This document shows, one piece after another, positions 1 through 8,186 of a stretch of DNA of 64,000 nucleotides. The stretch spans positions 1,201,501-1,265,500 of the forward strand of contig NZ_CP127247.1 of the NCBI RefSeq assembly GCF_030285785.1, written 5' to 3'. This DNA is from Parasedimentitalea psychrophila. Its GTDB lineage: Bacteria > Pseudomonadota > Alphaproteobacteria > Rhodobacterales > Rhodobacteraceae. The position numbers and the translations under genes were made by a program. How positions within the stretch are numbered: position 1 is the first letter of the stretch; the number at the start of each line of letters is the position of its first letter. The notes under the pieces were generated by a model. It saw only the letters and a program-made list of their open reading frames with translations, was not told the origin of the DNA and did no database searches.

Positions 1-442
1 CCGAATAGGCCACCATCAGCGCAATGATCGCCCGCCAGATCAGCGGGAACTGGCGGGTGCGGATCGGCTCCAGACCGATCATATCGCCCAGATAATTGCG
101 CAATTCCACCAGCGCCGGCGCCAAGGCAAAGGCCACATACAGCAGCAGCACAATGATGGGAACACCCCGCACCACCTCGACATAGAACCGGGTGACCTGG
201 CGCACCACCAGCCATTTGGAGCCCGCCCCCAGCGCCAGTAACAGACCAAGCAACGAGGCCAGCGTAAAGCTGACGATGGTGACAAAGATGGTGGTCTTTA
301 TCCCCTTTGTCAGGGTTGTCAGGATCTGCAGATACAGCTCACTCGCCACCACCTGCCATCCCAGATACAGCCCGATCAGCACAACGGCGGCCAACCACCA
401 GGGAAAGTCTTCTTTGTCGTTTGAGGAAGCAGCCATCGTCAT
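1..442 (-). CDS. Amino-acid ABC transporter permease (partial, C-terminus outside window)
   Basis: Inner-membrane permease of a polar amino-acid ABC importer (HisM/GlnP type). The visible N-terminal part starts MTMAASSNDKED and then shows a hydrophobic segment, a second one (TTIFVTIVSFTLASLLGLLL), and the family-typical stretch RFYVEVVRGVPIIVLLLY, which is the conserved start of the BPD_transp_1 core. It lies 61 bases downstream of the periplasmic binding protein on the same strand, so the two almost certainly form one operon. Start is ATG at 442 or the second ATG at 436; no strong ribosome binding site separates them. The gene runs off the left edge, so the EAA loop and the end are not seen. 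Substrate is not determinable beyond amino acid. Confidence 0.85.
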   Translation of the reverse strand, partial: MTMAASSNDKEDFPWWLAAVVLIGLYLGWQVVASELYLQILTTLTKGIKTTIFVTIVSFTLASLLGLLLALGAGSKWLVVRQVTRFYVEVVRGVPIIVLLLYVAFALAPALVELRNYLGDMIGLEPIRTRQFPLIWRAIIALMVAYS

Positions 443-503
443 CTTTCAAGAGAAACCCCGGCCCAATGGACCGGGGAATAATTAGGTTCAGAGCGATAGG
501 CCG

Positions 504-1295
504 TTACTGACCAAGTTTATAGTCAAGGAACCATTTGGTGTTCAGTGCTTCCAGGGTGCCGTCGGCCTCCATCGAGGCGATAGCGGCGTTGATCGAAGGG
601 ACCAGCTTGCTGCCCTTGGGGAAGATAAAGCCAAAATCCTCGGTGCCCAGCGGTTCACCAACAATTTTCAAACCACCATTTGATGCGGTCACATAGCCAT
701 TGGCGGCGGTGCTGTCCGACAGCGCCAGATCAACGTCGCCAACCCGCAACGCCTGAATTGCGGCACCAAAGTTTTCAAACAGCTTGATGCGCGGATTGGC
801 CTCGTCACCGTCCAGGATATCATAGACCGTCACATAGAATGGTGTGGTGCCGGGCTGTGCCGCAGCCAGAAAGTCACTGTTGGCGGCAAAACCAGCCGCG
901 TCGTCAAAGCGGCTCTCATCTCCGGCCACAATCATGCGCATCTGCGAAGTCAGGTATTTGTCAGAAAAGTCGACCTTTTCCATGCGATCTTCGCGGATGG
1001 TGATGCCGGTCATGCCCAGATCATACTGACCTTCGCTGACGGCCGGGATCATCGCATCCCAGCTGCTGTTTTCATAGACCACGGTGATGTTGATACGCTT
1101 GGCGATTTCCGCCATGGCGTCATATTCCCAGCCGATGGCATTGCCGGTTTTCGGGTCCATGAATTGCAACGGCGGATAGGCATTTTCAGTGGCAACAACC
1201 ACTTCCTGTCCGCCCAGATCAGGCAAGTCCGCCGCGAGTGCGCCGCTGGCCAGTCCAAACACCGCTGCTGCGGCTACAGTGAAAATCGTTTTCAT
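504..1295 (-). CDS. Amino-acid ABC transporter substrate-binding protein
   Basis: Periplasmic solute-binding protein of SBP family 3, 263 residues. Residues 1-21 are a Sec signal peptide ([21 protein letters not shown]) with an Ala-x-Ala cleavage site. The mature protein has the typical opening [14 protein letters not shown], the [13 protein letters not shown] helix, and the [20 protein letters not shown] segment that lines the amino-acid pocket. Start at 1295 is chosen because GAGAGGGG precedes that ATG and a longer start would bury the signal peptide. It is cotranscribed with the permease downstream. The moeB-like gene upstream ends 65 bases away, so the transporter may be read from its own promoter or as the tail of that operon. 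Substrate is inferred only as a polar amino acid. Confidence 0.9.
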   Translation of the reverse strand: MKTIFTVAAAAVFGLASGALAADLPDLGGQEVVVATENAYPPLQFMDPKTGNAIGWEYDAMAEIAKRINITVVYENSSWDAMIPAVSEGQYDLGMTGITIREDRMEKVDFSDKYLTSQMRMIVAGDESRFDDAAGFAANSDFLAAAQPGTTPFYVTVYDILDGDEANPRIKLFENFGAAIQALRVGDVDLALSDSTAANGYVTASNGGLKIVGEPLGTEDFGFIFPKGSKLVPSINAAIASMEADGTLEALNTKWFLDYKLGQ

Positions 1296-1360
1296 CTTAT
1301 CCCCTCTCAAGAACTTTAATTGCAACAGACTTGCCGTGAGCGCGCGCTCAGCGCAAGTCA

Positions 1361-2407
1361 TCAGTCGCGTTTAGGACCGCAAACCGGGCAATCTGGCGTT
1401 GATTTCAGCTGAATACGTCGCGTCTCGCAATAGAGCCCGTCATAAATCAGCATCGCCCCGCGCAGGCATTCGCCGGCGCCGGTAATCTGCTTGATCGCCT
1501 CTAGCGCCATCATCGCCCCGACCACCCCGGGCAACGGCCCAACCACCCCGGCCTCGGAGCAGGAGGGCGCCAAGCCTGCGGCGGGTGCTTCGGGAAAGAT
1601 GCATTGGTAGCAGGGACCACCGGCGCTGGGATGGAACAGGCTCAGCTGGCCCTCCCACTGTGACAGCGCCCCTGAAATCAGCGGCTTGCCCAGCGCCACC
1701 GCCACGCGATTGATCAGATAGCGGGTGTCAAAATTATCGGTGCCATCCAGGATCAGATCATAGTCTGCAAACAGGGCTTCGGCCATGCCGGCCTGCAGAC
1801 GCCGGTGATAGGGACGCACCGTGACATAGGGGTTCTGCGCTTTCATCGCCTGTTCGGCTGAAAACACCTTGGGCATGCCGATGTCTTTATCGCGGTGGAT
1901 CACCTGGCGTTGCAGGTTGGCGTTTTCAACCTCGTCATCGTCGATCACACCGATGGTGCCAACCCCCGCCGCCGCCAGATACAGCAACGCAGGGGCGCCC
2001 AGCCCACCCGCGCCAATCACCAGCACACGCGCATTTTTCAGCGCCTTCTGCCCGGGCCCGCCCAATTCACGCAGCACAATATGACGCGCGTATCGATCCA
2101 GTTCGGTCTCGGAAAAAGTTCCGGTTTGCTGCGACATGGTGGTCTCCTTGGGCTGAGCACGTGCCTTTAAGGCAGCAATAATGCGCCCATAGCCCAAGGC
2201 CAAGAGGCCAAAACCGCCCAGCATCAACCAGGGAGTCACCGAGCCGCCGGTGGCAAGACGAAAGTTATGGCCATCCGGCAGCGTCAGCTGAATTATGAGG
2301 ACAGCCGCAAACAGCAACAGAACAAGGCCGCCGCATAACGCCTTGGGCATCCCCAAAAACCGCCCGCCCCACCAGAAAATGGCTGCCAGAGCCAGAATAC
2401 TTAACAT
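1361..2407 (-). CDS. moeB: MoeB/ThiF/HesA-family adenylyltransferase with N-terminal membrane extension
   Basis: E1-like enzyme that adenylates the C-terminus of a small sulfur-carrier protein, probably MoaD in molybdopterin synthesis (ThiS is possible). The catalytic part, from about residue 91, has the nucleotide motif [11 protein letters not shown] (131-141), the LQRQVIHRD signature with the ATP-contacting arginine, and two zinc cysteine pairs, CYQC and, near the end, CPVC. Residues 1-90 are unusual: two or three hydrophobic segments (1-20, 24-43, 58-75) that classical MoeB of about 250 residues lacks. An internal ATG at 2137 is preceded by a strong AAGGAG seven bases away and would give a normal 258-residue MoeB. 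The upstream ATG overlaps the dut stop by one base (TGATG), so both a membrane-anchored and a soluble form are possible. Confidence 0.85.
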   Translation of the reverse strand: MLSILALAAIFWWGGRFLGMPKALCGGLVLLLFAAVLIIQLTLPDGHNFRLATGGSVTPWLMLGGFGLLALGYGRIIAALKARAQPKETTMSQQTGTFSETELDRYARHIVLRELGGPGQKALKNARVLVIGAGGLGAPALLYLAAAGVGTIGVIDDDEVENANLQRQVIHRDKDIGMPKVFSAEQAMKAQNPYVTVRPYHRRLQAGMAEALFADYDLILDGTDNFDTRYLINRVAVALGKPLISGALSQWEGQLSLFHPSAGGPCYQCIFPEAPAAGLAPSCSEAGVVGPLPGVVGAMMALEAIKQITGAGECLRGAMLIYDGLYCETRRIQLKSTPDCPVCGPKRD

Positions 2408-2862
2408 CAGCTTTGCCCGGTCGAGCCAAAGCCGCCACCACCCCGTGCCGTATCGCTCAATTCATCTGCCAGCTCAAAACTGGCCTGCAACACCGGCGCC
2501 ACCACCAGCTGCGCAATACGATCCCCATGGGCAATTTCAAACGCCTGCTGACCCGCATTCAACACAATCACCCCCAGCGGGCCGCGATAGTCACTGTCGA
2601 TGGTTCCAGGCGCATTGGGCAAGGTGATGCCATGTTTCAGCGCCAGTCCAGAGCGGGGCCGGATCTGCACCTCATAGCCCTGCGGAATTTCCAGCCTAAG
2701 GCCGGTCGGCACCAGCGCCCGCGCCCCCGGCAGCAGCACAACAGCGCCGCGATCCGGCAGGTTGGCCCGCAGATCCGCCCCCGCAGCCCCCGGTGTTTCA
2801 TAAGCAGGCAGCGGCACAGCCTGATCAGCGCCCGCACCATACATCACCCGGATTGAGATCAT
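2407..2862 (-). CDS. dut: Deoxyuridine 5'-triphosphate nucleotidohydrolase (dUTPase)
   Basis: Trimeric cytosolic dUTPase that hydrolyses dUTP to dUMP and pyrophosphate, keeping uracil out of DNA and feeding thymidylate synthesis. All five family motifs are visible in 151 residues: AGADLRA (motif 1), [10 protein letters not shown] (2), [11 protein letters not shown] with the catalytic aspartate (3), GDRIAQLV (4), and the C-terminal lid [10 protein letters not shown] (5). Start at 2862 gives the usual family length; upstream in-frame codons read through the intergenic repeats and look non-coding. It sits 76 bases after coaBC, an arrangement (coaBC then dut) widespread in bacteria, and is translationally coupled to the downstream moeB-like gene by a one-base stop/start overlap. 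Confidence 0.96.
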   Translation of the reverse strand: MISIRVMYGAGADQAVPLPAYETPGAAGADLRANLPDRGAVVLLPGARALVPTGLRLEIPQGYEVQIRPRSGLALKHGITLPNAPGTIDSDYRGPLGVIVLNAGQQAFEIAHGDRIAQLVVAPVLQASFELADELSDTARGGGGFGSTGQS

Positions 2863-2910
2863 GCGGATATCCTTTTCTTTTTGCTCAAAATACTCCCGCC
2901 GGAGGCAAGA

Positions 2911-2942
2911 CATCTCACGGCACATCTCACAGCACATCTCAC
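2911..2942. repeat. Short 12-bp tandem repeat at the end of coaBC
   Basis: Nearly three imperfect copies of a 12-base unit (CATCTCACGGCA, CATCTCACAGCA, then CATCTCACTG) lie in the coaBC-dut gap; the last copy contains the coaBC stop codon. It may be replication slippage. No function is visible. Confidence 0.6.
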
Positions 2943-4135
2943 TGTGCCAGCGCCGCCGCCATCCGCTCGGCCAATTGCCGTGCCACACTATCTTTGCTCA
3001 TGCGCGGCCATACCTCGGCGCCCTGATCCGAGATCAGCACCACAGCATTTTCACTGCCGCCCATGATGCCGCTGGCCGGAGAGACATCATTGGCGACAAT
3101 CCAGTCACAGCCCTTGCGCAGGCGTTTGGCAGTGGCATTCTCGATGACATCGTTGGTTTCAGCGGCAAAGCCCACCACCAGTTGCGGCCGCCCTTTGCCC
3201 ATCTGCGACACCCGCTTCAGAATGTCCGGATTTTCGGCAAACTGCATCACTGGCAAGCCATCTTTAGATTTCTTCAACTTACGGTCCGAGGCATTCACCA
3301 CCCGCCAATCGGACACCGCAGCGGCAAACACCCCTGCCACCACTGGCAGTGCAGCCTCGACCGCCTCAGACATCTGGCCTGCAGTTTCAACCATCACCAC
3401 CTGCACCCCCTCGGGCGGGCGCACCGATGCCGGGCCCGTGATAAACACCACCTCAGCGCCCAGATCGCGCAGAGCACGGGCCATCGCCGCCCCCTGCGCC
3501 CCGGATGATCGGTTGGCGATATAGCGCACCGGATCAATCGGTTCATGGGTCGGCCCCGAGGTCACCAGAATCCGTTTGCCCAAAAGCGGCCCCTCCGACA
3601 GCTTCGCCGAGATCGCCGCCACTATGTCCTCGACTTCGGCCAGGCGGCCGGGGCCAAATTCACCACAGGCCATGCGGCCCTCATTGGGGCCCACAAAACT
3701 GACGCCGTCCGCTGTCAAGGTCTCAACATTGCGCCGGGTGGCCGGGTGCTGCCACATGCGGACGTTCATGGCGGGTGCTGCCAGCACCGGCGTGTCCGTC
3801 GCCAAAAGCAGGGTCGAGGCCAGGTCATTGGCCAATCCCTGCGCCATCTTCCCCATCAGGTCCGCGGTGGCCGGCGCAACCACAATCAGGTCGGCACTGC
3901 GGGACAGTTGGATATGGCCCATCTCGGCCTCGGTGGTCAGGTCAAACAGATCCCGGTGCACCGCAGTTCCGGCCAGTGCCGACACCGACAGCGGCGTCAC
4001 GAATTCTTCACCGGCCCGGGTCAGAACCGGGGTCACATGGGCGCCGCGATCCTGCAGCCGCCGGATCAGATCCAGCGCCTTATAGGCCGCAATGCCGCCG
4101 CCAATGATCAGAAGAATACGTTTGTCAGCCAGCAT
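2939..4135 (-). CDS. coaBC: Bifunctional phosphopantothenoylcysteine decarboxylase / phosphopantothenate-cysteine ligase
   Basis: Cytosolic enzyme (Dfp) for two consecutive steps of coenzyme A synthesis: joining 4'-phosphopantothenate to cysteine with CTP, then FMN-dependent decarboxylation. 398 residues. The CoaC half (1-180) shows the flavin-fold opening [13 protein letters not shown], the active-site His74 in EMGHIQL, the PAMN motif with Asn124, and the substrate-clamp Cys157 in MACGEFGPG. The CoaB half (about 190-398) shows [14 protein letters not shown] with NRSSG and the KLKK lysine motif. Start at 4135 is the first ATG giving the canonical N-terminus. It lies between chaN (119 bases upstream) and dut, all on the minus strand. 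Confidence 0.96.
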   Translation of the reverse strand: MLADKRILLIIGGGIAAYKALDLIRRLQDRGAHVTPVLTRAGEEFVTPLSVSALAGTAVHRDLFDLTTEAEMGHIQLSRSADLIVVAPATADLMGKMAQGLANDLASTLLLATDTPVLAAPAMNVRMWQHPATRRNVETLTADGVSFVGPNEGRMACGEFGPGRLAEVEDIVAAISAKLSEGPLLGKRILVTSGPTHEPIDPVRYIANRSSGAQGAAMARALRDLGAEVVFITGPASVRPPEGVQVVMVETAGQMSEAVEAALPVVAGVFAAAVSDWRVVNASDRKLKKSKDGLPVMQFAENPDILKRVSQMGKGRPQLVVGFAAETNDVIENATAKRLRKGCDWIVANDVSPASGIMGGSENAVVLISDQGAEVWPRMSKDSVARQLAERMAAALAQ

Positions 4136-4254
4136 TTTACCCGTCCTTGCGCAGCAATCCAACCGACACTACTGCGCCGCAGCGAAAGTGTGAAACGATT
4201 TCCCACCCCAGCATCGCAGCTGGCCCAGAAACTGGCCCAGTCTCAGGATCACGA

Positions 4255-5091
4255 TTATTGAAATGCCAGACAGGGATCCGGGCGCTCGACAGCTTTGGCG
4301 TCCAGAACCAGATCAAAGACCCCCGACAGCTGGCCCGCCTCGGCCTGCCCCAGGGACAAGACCAATATTTCCGGATCTGCGATTGCCAGATAGACCGGCA
4401 CGCCGCGATCCTTGCGGGCATGACCATTGCCGGTGATCACGGCAACCGGTCCGCCGGTCGCCTGCAAGGCCTGCACCACCGCATCCGCCAGCACCGTATC
4501 CCGCAACCTTTGGAACTCGACCATCAAGGGCAGCATCTCGACCGGCAATGCGTTGCAGTGATTGGCCATCTGGTCTGCCTCTCGGGCCTGTTGCTCGGCG
4601 TCGGGCAGCGGCCTATCCAGTCCAAACACCGCCGCCTCCTGACCGAAAAACTCCGCCGCACCCTGCTCCATCACCGCTCTGGCCGCTGACCGGGGCACCA
4701 GCCCCCCAAATTGCTGCGCGCCCTTTGCCGCCGCAAAGACCGGAGCATAAAGCCCAAACTCTGGCCAGCCAGAGCCTGCCCAGTCAAGATAGGCCGACAC
4801 TCGACTGGCGTCCGACAGAGGAATGGCGGCCAAGCCATCGGCTTGGACCTGGGTGATCATTTCCCAAACCACCGCTTTGGGGGCCAGCGCCTTCAGGATA
4901 TCCGCCTGCATCTGATGATGCGCAGGATTGTCATGGACCTCCCCCAGGATCACCACATCCGCAGTCGCCAACAGCTGAACCACATCAGGGTCCGGCGCCG
5001 CAGCCGCAGGTGAGACAGGGGTGACACAAATGACAATAGCGCCGCCCCAAAAGGCAGCGCTATTTCTTACAAAATCAATAAGGATCTTCAT
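4255..5091 (-). CDS. ChaN-family haem/iron-related protein
   Basis: 278-residue exported protein of the ChaN (DUF399) family; characterised relatives bind haem cofacially between two monomers and are iron-regulated lipoproteins. The N-terminus is a hydrophobic signal (about residues 10-33) ending PAAAAPD. The domain core begins DVVILGEVHDNPAHHQMQ, the family's most conserved stretch, and includes the GNGHARKDRGVP segment near residue 223. A cysteine lies inside the signal (VICVTP) but it does not form a convincing lipobox, so the protein may be a periplasmic rather than lipidated form. The start overlaps the rpoH2 stop by four bases (ATGA), indicating coupled translation. Role in haem or iron handling is inferred from family only. 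Confidence 0.85.
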   Translation of the reverse strand: MKILIDFVRNSAAFWGGAIVICVTPVSPAAAAPDPDVVQLLATADVVILGEVHDNPAHHQMQADILKALAPKAVVWEMITQVQADGLAAIPLSDASRVSAYLDWAGSGWPEFGLYAPVFAAAKGAQQFGGLVPRSAARAVMEQGAAEFFGQEAAVFGLDRPLPDAEQQAREADQMANHCNALPVEMLPLMVEFQRLRDTVLADAVVQALQATGGPVAVITGNGHARKDRGVPVYLAIADPEILVLSLGQAEAGQLSGVFDLVLDAKAVERPDPCLAFQ

Positions 5092-5966
5092 ATGAGCAGG
5101 CTATGAACCTCTCGCGATTGATTTTCAAGGCTTTTCCGCATTTTCAGAAAGGCAGCGGCCTCTAGCTGGCGAACCCGTTCCTTGGACAGACCCAACTCGG
5201 TGCCCAGACTCTCGAGGGTGCGTGGGCGATCCCGCAGCTTGCGCTCTTTTACAATGAACCGCTCGCGGCCATTCAAGGCCTGCATCGCCGCCACCAGCCA
5301 GATCCGCAACTGCCGTCTGTCGTGGCGTTTTTCAACCAATTCCTCGGCCTGGGCGCTGTCATCTTCCAGCGCATCAATCCATTCGCGGCCATCCTCATCC
5401 GCCGATTGCACCGCGTTCAATGAAAAATCAGACCCGGACAACCGCCCTTCCATCATTTCCACATCGCGGATCGGCACGCCGATTTCGGTGGCGATTTTTT
5501 GATGCAGCTGATGGCGGTCCAGCTTATATCCCCGCGCGGATTGTGCGCGCTCTAACTGCGCTTGCACCCGTCGCATATTGAAAAACAGCGACTTCTGTGA
5601 CGAGGTTGAGCCGGTTCGGACCATCGACCAGTTGCGCATCACGTAGTCCTGAATTGAGGCTTTGATCCACCAGACCGCATAGGTCGAAAATCGAACACCG
5701 CGATCCGGGTCAAACTTGTCGGCGGCCTTCATCAGCCCCAGCCCCGCTTCCTGAATCAGATCGTTCATCGGCGCACCGTAGCGTTTGAACTTGGCGGCCA
5801 TTGAAATGGCCAGCCTTAGGTAGGCGTTGATCAGGCGGTGCAGAGCCGCCTCATCTTTTTGATCACGCCAAGCATAGGCCAGTCGCAATTCAGTTTCCGC
5901 ATCCAGTAATTCGGCCTTCATCGCCTTCTTTGGCAATGGGTTGTCAATGTGTACGTCTCGTGCCAT
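5088..5966 (-). CDS. rpoH2: RNA polymerase sigma-32-type factor, RpoH2 (RpoHII) class
   Basis: Alternative sigma factor, 292 residues. Region 2 is clear: LINAYLRLAISMAAKFKRYG, LIQEAGLGLMKAADKFDP and FSTYAVWWIKASIQDYVMRN. The RpoH box QKSLFFNMRR follows, separating RpoH from other group 3 sigmas. Region 4 is an HTH near the C-terminus (LESLGTELGLSKERVRQLE). The divergence from canonical RpoH and the rpoH2-chaN pairing fit the second alphaproteobacterial RpoH, which in Rhodobacter sphaeroides takes part in singlet-oxygen and heat responses; that role is inferred here. Start at 5966 is chosen because GGGGG stands eight bases before it and MARDVHIDN is a plausible N-terminus. Confidence 0.9.
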   Translation of the reverse strand: MARDVHIDNPLPKKAMKAELLDAETELRLAYAWRDQKDEAALHRLINAYLRLAISMAAKFKRYGAPMNDLIQEAGLGLMKAADKFDPDRGVRFSTYAVWWIKASIQDYVMRNWSMVRTGSTSSQKSLFFNMRRVQAQLERAQSARGYKLDRHQLHQKIATEIGVPIRDVEMMEGRLSGSDFSLNAVQSADEDGREWIDALEDDSAQAEELVEKRHDRRQLRIWLVAAMQALNGRERFIVKERKLRDRPRTLESLGTELGLSKERVRQLEAAAFLKMRKSLENQSREVHSLLI

Positions 5967-6240
5967 GCATTTTCCCCCGAAAACAGCAAAGCCGTCTACG
6001 TCCTGGAGTAACGCGATATTCAAAAAGGGCCCAACATATTGGCGGGCAGTTTAGTCGGCGCAATGGCGTTCTGCCATCTGGCAACAAGTGCTGTGTACGG
6101 ACGGGCGCAATAACCCTGTCCTGTTGCTGGCCACTCCGGTCGTATAAGCGACACGAAGAACTGCCTCTGTCTCAGCTTGTTTTTAGCGGGCCCTGCAGTT
6201 ACCCACAGGCACGGCTTCTATAATTAAAAGGGTATTCAAT

Positions 6241-6759
6241 TTGTCTACGCGAGTCACACTGATTTTGGGCGGCGCGGCCTCTGGAAAGAGTGCCCATGCC
6301 GAACAAACATGTTTTAACTCCGAAAAAAGAAGGGTTTACTTGGCGACATCACAAATACTTGATCGTGAAATGCGCGTTAAAGTAGACAAACATGTCGTGC
6401 AAAGAGGTGACGGCTGGACAACCTATGAGGAAGATCTGGAGCTTTCTCCAATTCTCGACTCATTGGAACAGCAACAGATTTGCCTGTTGGACTGCGTTAC
6501 AATGTGGCTATCAAATCACCTATTGGCTGGAAGTGACCTGCAAGTTGTGCAGCAGGAATTGCTGGCTGCTATTTCCCGTTGCAAAGCAGATCTGGTAATT
6601 GTGTCGAATGAGGTCGGGATGGGAATTGTGCCTGACAATGCGCTGTCCCGGCAATTTCGAGAGGCCCAGGGGCGGCTTAATATCGCCCTGGCAGCGCAGG
6701 CGGATTGCGCCGTGCTGGTCACGGCCGGCTTGCCATTGATCTTGAAGGGCGCAGTATGA
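6241..6759 (+). CDS. cobU: Bifunctional adenosylcobinamide kinase / adenosylcobinamide-phosphate guanylyltransferase
   Basis: Cytosolic B12 nucleotide-loop enzyme that phosphorylates adenosylcobinamide and then attaches GMP. 172 residues, the usual length. The P-loop is GGAASGKSAHAE (10-21), the region around the guanylylated histidine is DKHVVQRGDGWTT, the Walker-B-like stretch is LLDCVTMWLSNHL, and the C-terminal part has SNEVGMGIVP and the FREAQGRLN helix. It starts with TTG; AAAGGG lies about eight bases upstream and no in-frame ATG is nearby. The first 120 codons are visibly more AT-rich than neighbouring genes. Its stop overlaps the next gene by ATGA. Confidence 0.93.
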   Translation: MSTRVTLILGGAASGKSAHAEQTCFNSEKRRVYLATSQILDREMRVKVDKHVVQRGDGWTTYEEDLELSPILDSLEQQQICLLDCVTMWLSNHLLAGSDLQVVQQELLAAISRCKADLVIVSNEVGMGIVPDNALSRQFREAQGRLNIALAAQADCAVLVTAGLPLILKGAV

Positions 6760-7337
6760 CCACGCAGCTGTTTCTGGTTCGCCACGGTCCGACCCATGCC
6801 AAATGCATGGTGGGCTGGTCGGATTTGCCCGCAGATCTCTCCGATACTGCCGCCCTGTCGCGACTGGACGGTTACCTGCCACAGGATGCGCTGGTCATTT
6901 CATCGGACCTGAGCCGGTCTGTAGAGACCGCCAGCGCCATTCAGGGTAGCCGGACCCGCCTGCCCCATAATTCTGGCCTGCGTGAAATACACTTTGGCGA
7001 TTGGGAGCTGCGCACTTGGGCAGAGATTGACGCCGAGGACCCCGAGCGGATCAGTGCCTATTGGGAATACCCCGGCGACGTGCGCCCACCAAGGGGTGAA
7101 AGCTGGAATGAGGTCTGCGCAAGGGTGGACGCAGTGATTGATCAGTTGGTTCAGACCCACATGGGCAGGAATTTAATTGTTGTCGGACATTTTGGGCAAA
7201 TTTTAACGCAGGTGCAGCGGGCCGACATGCTCACCGCTGAGCAGGCCTTTGCACATCGAATAGACAACCTGTCGGTCAGCGAAATCCGCAACGGGCCAGA
7301 CGGCTGGAGCATTGGGAAAATCAATCACTGTCCTTGA
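6756..7337 (+). CDS. Histidine phosphatase family protein (CobC-like)
   Basis: Branch-1 histidine phosphatase, 193 residues. The catalytic motif FLVRHGPT holds the phosphohistidine; a second set of active-site residues is visible in SDLSRSVETA, LREIHFGDWE and the late VVGHFGQI histidine. The four-base overlap with cobU suggests it is alpha-ribazole-5'-phosphate phosphatase (CobC), which finishes the lower ligand of B12; that assignment rests on context because the superfamily is broad. Phosphoglycerate mutase activity is unlikely at this size and context. Confidence 0.85.
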   Translation: MTTQLFLVRHGPTHAKCMVGWSDLPADLSDTAALSRLDGYLPQDALVISSDLSRSVETASAIQGSRTRLPHNSGLREIHFGDWELRTWAEIDAEDPERISAYWEYPGDVRPPRGESWNEVCARVDAVIDQLVQTHMGRNLIVVGHFGQILTQVQRADMLTAEQAFAHRIDNLSVSEIRNGPDGWSIGKINHCP

Positions 7338-7396
7338 TGACCCTTACCAAAAATCATCATTTTACGGGATGACTTTTGCAGCCCTATGCTGCGGTC

Positions 7397-8083
7397 ATGA
7401 CTTATGATCTCTATATTGGCGACCGCATGTTTTCCAGTTGGTCTTTACGCGGCTGGCTCATGTTCGAAAAATTCGCAATCCCGCACAACACCCACATGAT
7501 TGGGCTGTATTCCGGCACCATGGCCAAAGACATGGCGAAACTGGCCCCGGCGCGGCTGGTTCCAACCCTGCGCACGCCGAACGGCACTGTTGTCGGCGAG
7601 AGCCTGGCGATGGGGGAAACCCTGGCCGAACAGCACCCAAAGGCCGGTCTCTGGCCCAAGGACCCGGCGCAACGGGCAACGGCACGCTGGCTCTGCGCCG
7701 AGATGGTCGGCGGTTTTGGCGCGCTGCGCGGTGACTGCGCCATGCAATTTCGCCATATCTGGCAGGGGTTCACCCCGTCTGAGGCCGTCAAAACGGATCT
7801 GGCGCGCGTTGAGACCCTCTGGGCCCATGCGCGATTGGTTTCTGGCAGTGCAGATGGTTTCCTGTTTGGCGCCTATTCGCTGGCAGATGTCTTCTACACC
7901 CCCGTAGCGGCGCGCATTATTGGTTATGATCTGCCGGTGTCAAAGGCATCACGCGCCTATTGCAAAGCGCTGCTATCAGACCCTGCCGTCCTGCGCTGGC
8001 AGGAACTGGCGCAGGAGGTGCAGTATGATCCGATGCCCTATGACCTGAATCTGCCCAACCGCCCTTGGAGCCTGCCCGAGTAA
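7397..8083 (+). CDS. Glutathione S-transferase family protein
   Basis: 228 residues with an N-terminal thioredoxin-like GST domain: YDLYIGDRMFSSWSLRGWL carries the catalytic-type Ser-Ser-Trp/Ser motif of zeta-like and YfcF-like GSTs, followed by RLVPTLRTPNGTVVGESLAM, where the cis-proline and the glutathione-contacting Glu-Ser are seen. The all-helical C-terminal domain starts near residue 90. ATG at 7397 is preferred over an in-frame TTG at 7376, though neither has a strong Shine-Dalgarno. Substrate is unknown. It stands alone between the cob pair and comM. Confidence 0.88.
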   Translation: MTYDLYIGDRMFSSWSLRGWLMFEKFAIPHNTHMIGLYSGTMAKDMAKLAPARLVPTLRTPNGTVVGESLAMGETLAEQHPKAGLWPKDPAQRATARWLCAEMVGGFGALRGDCAMQFRHIWQGFTPSEAVKTDLARVETLWAHARLVSGSADGFLFGAYSLADVFYTPVAARIIGYDLPVSKASRAYCKALLSDPAVLRWQELAQEVQYDPMPYDLNLPNRPWSLPE

Positions 8084-8186
8084 GCCCGAGTAAGGTCGAT
8101 TTCATGGTAAATTGACGCCCCAGTTAACCCCTTGGAGCGCAAAATCCTCAACCATCTCTCCCTGAGCGATTGGGGAGCAGGGAGAG

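Noticed and set aside
6024-6240. Cobalamin riboswitch before cobU
   Set aside because: I looked for the B12 box and the conserved core; only short chance matches are present.
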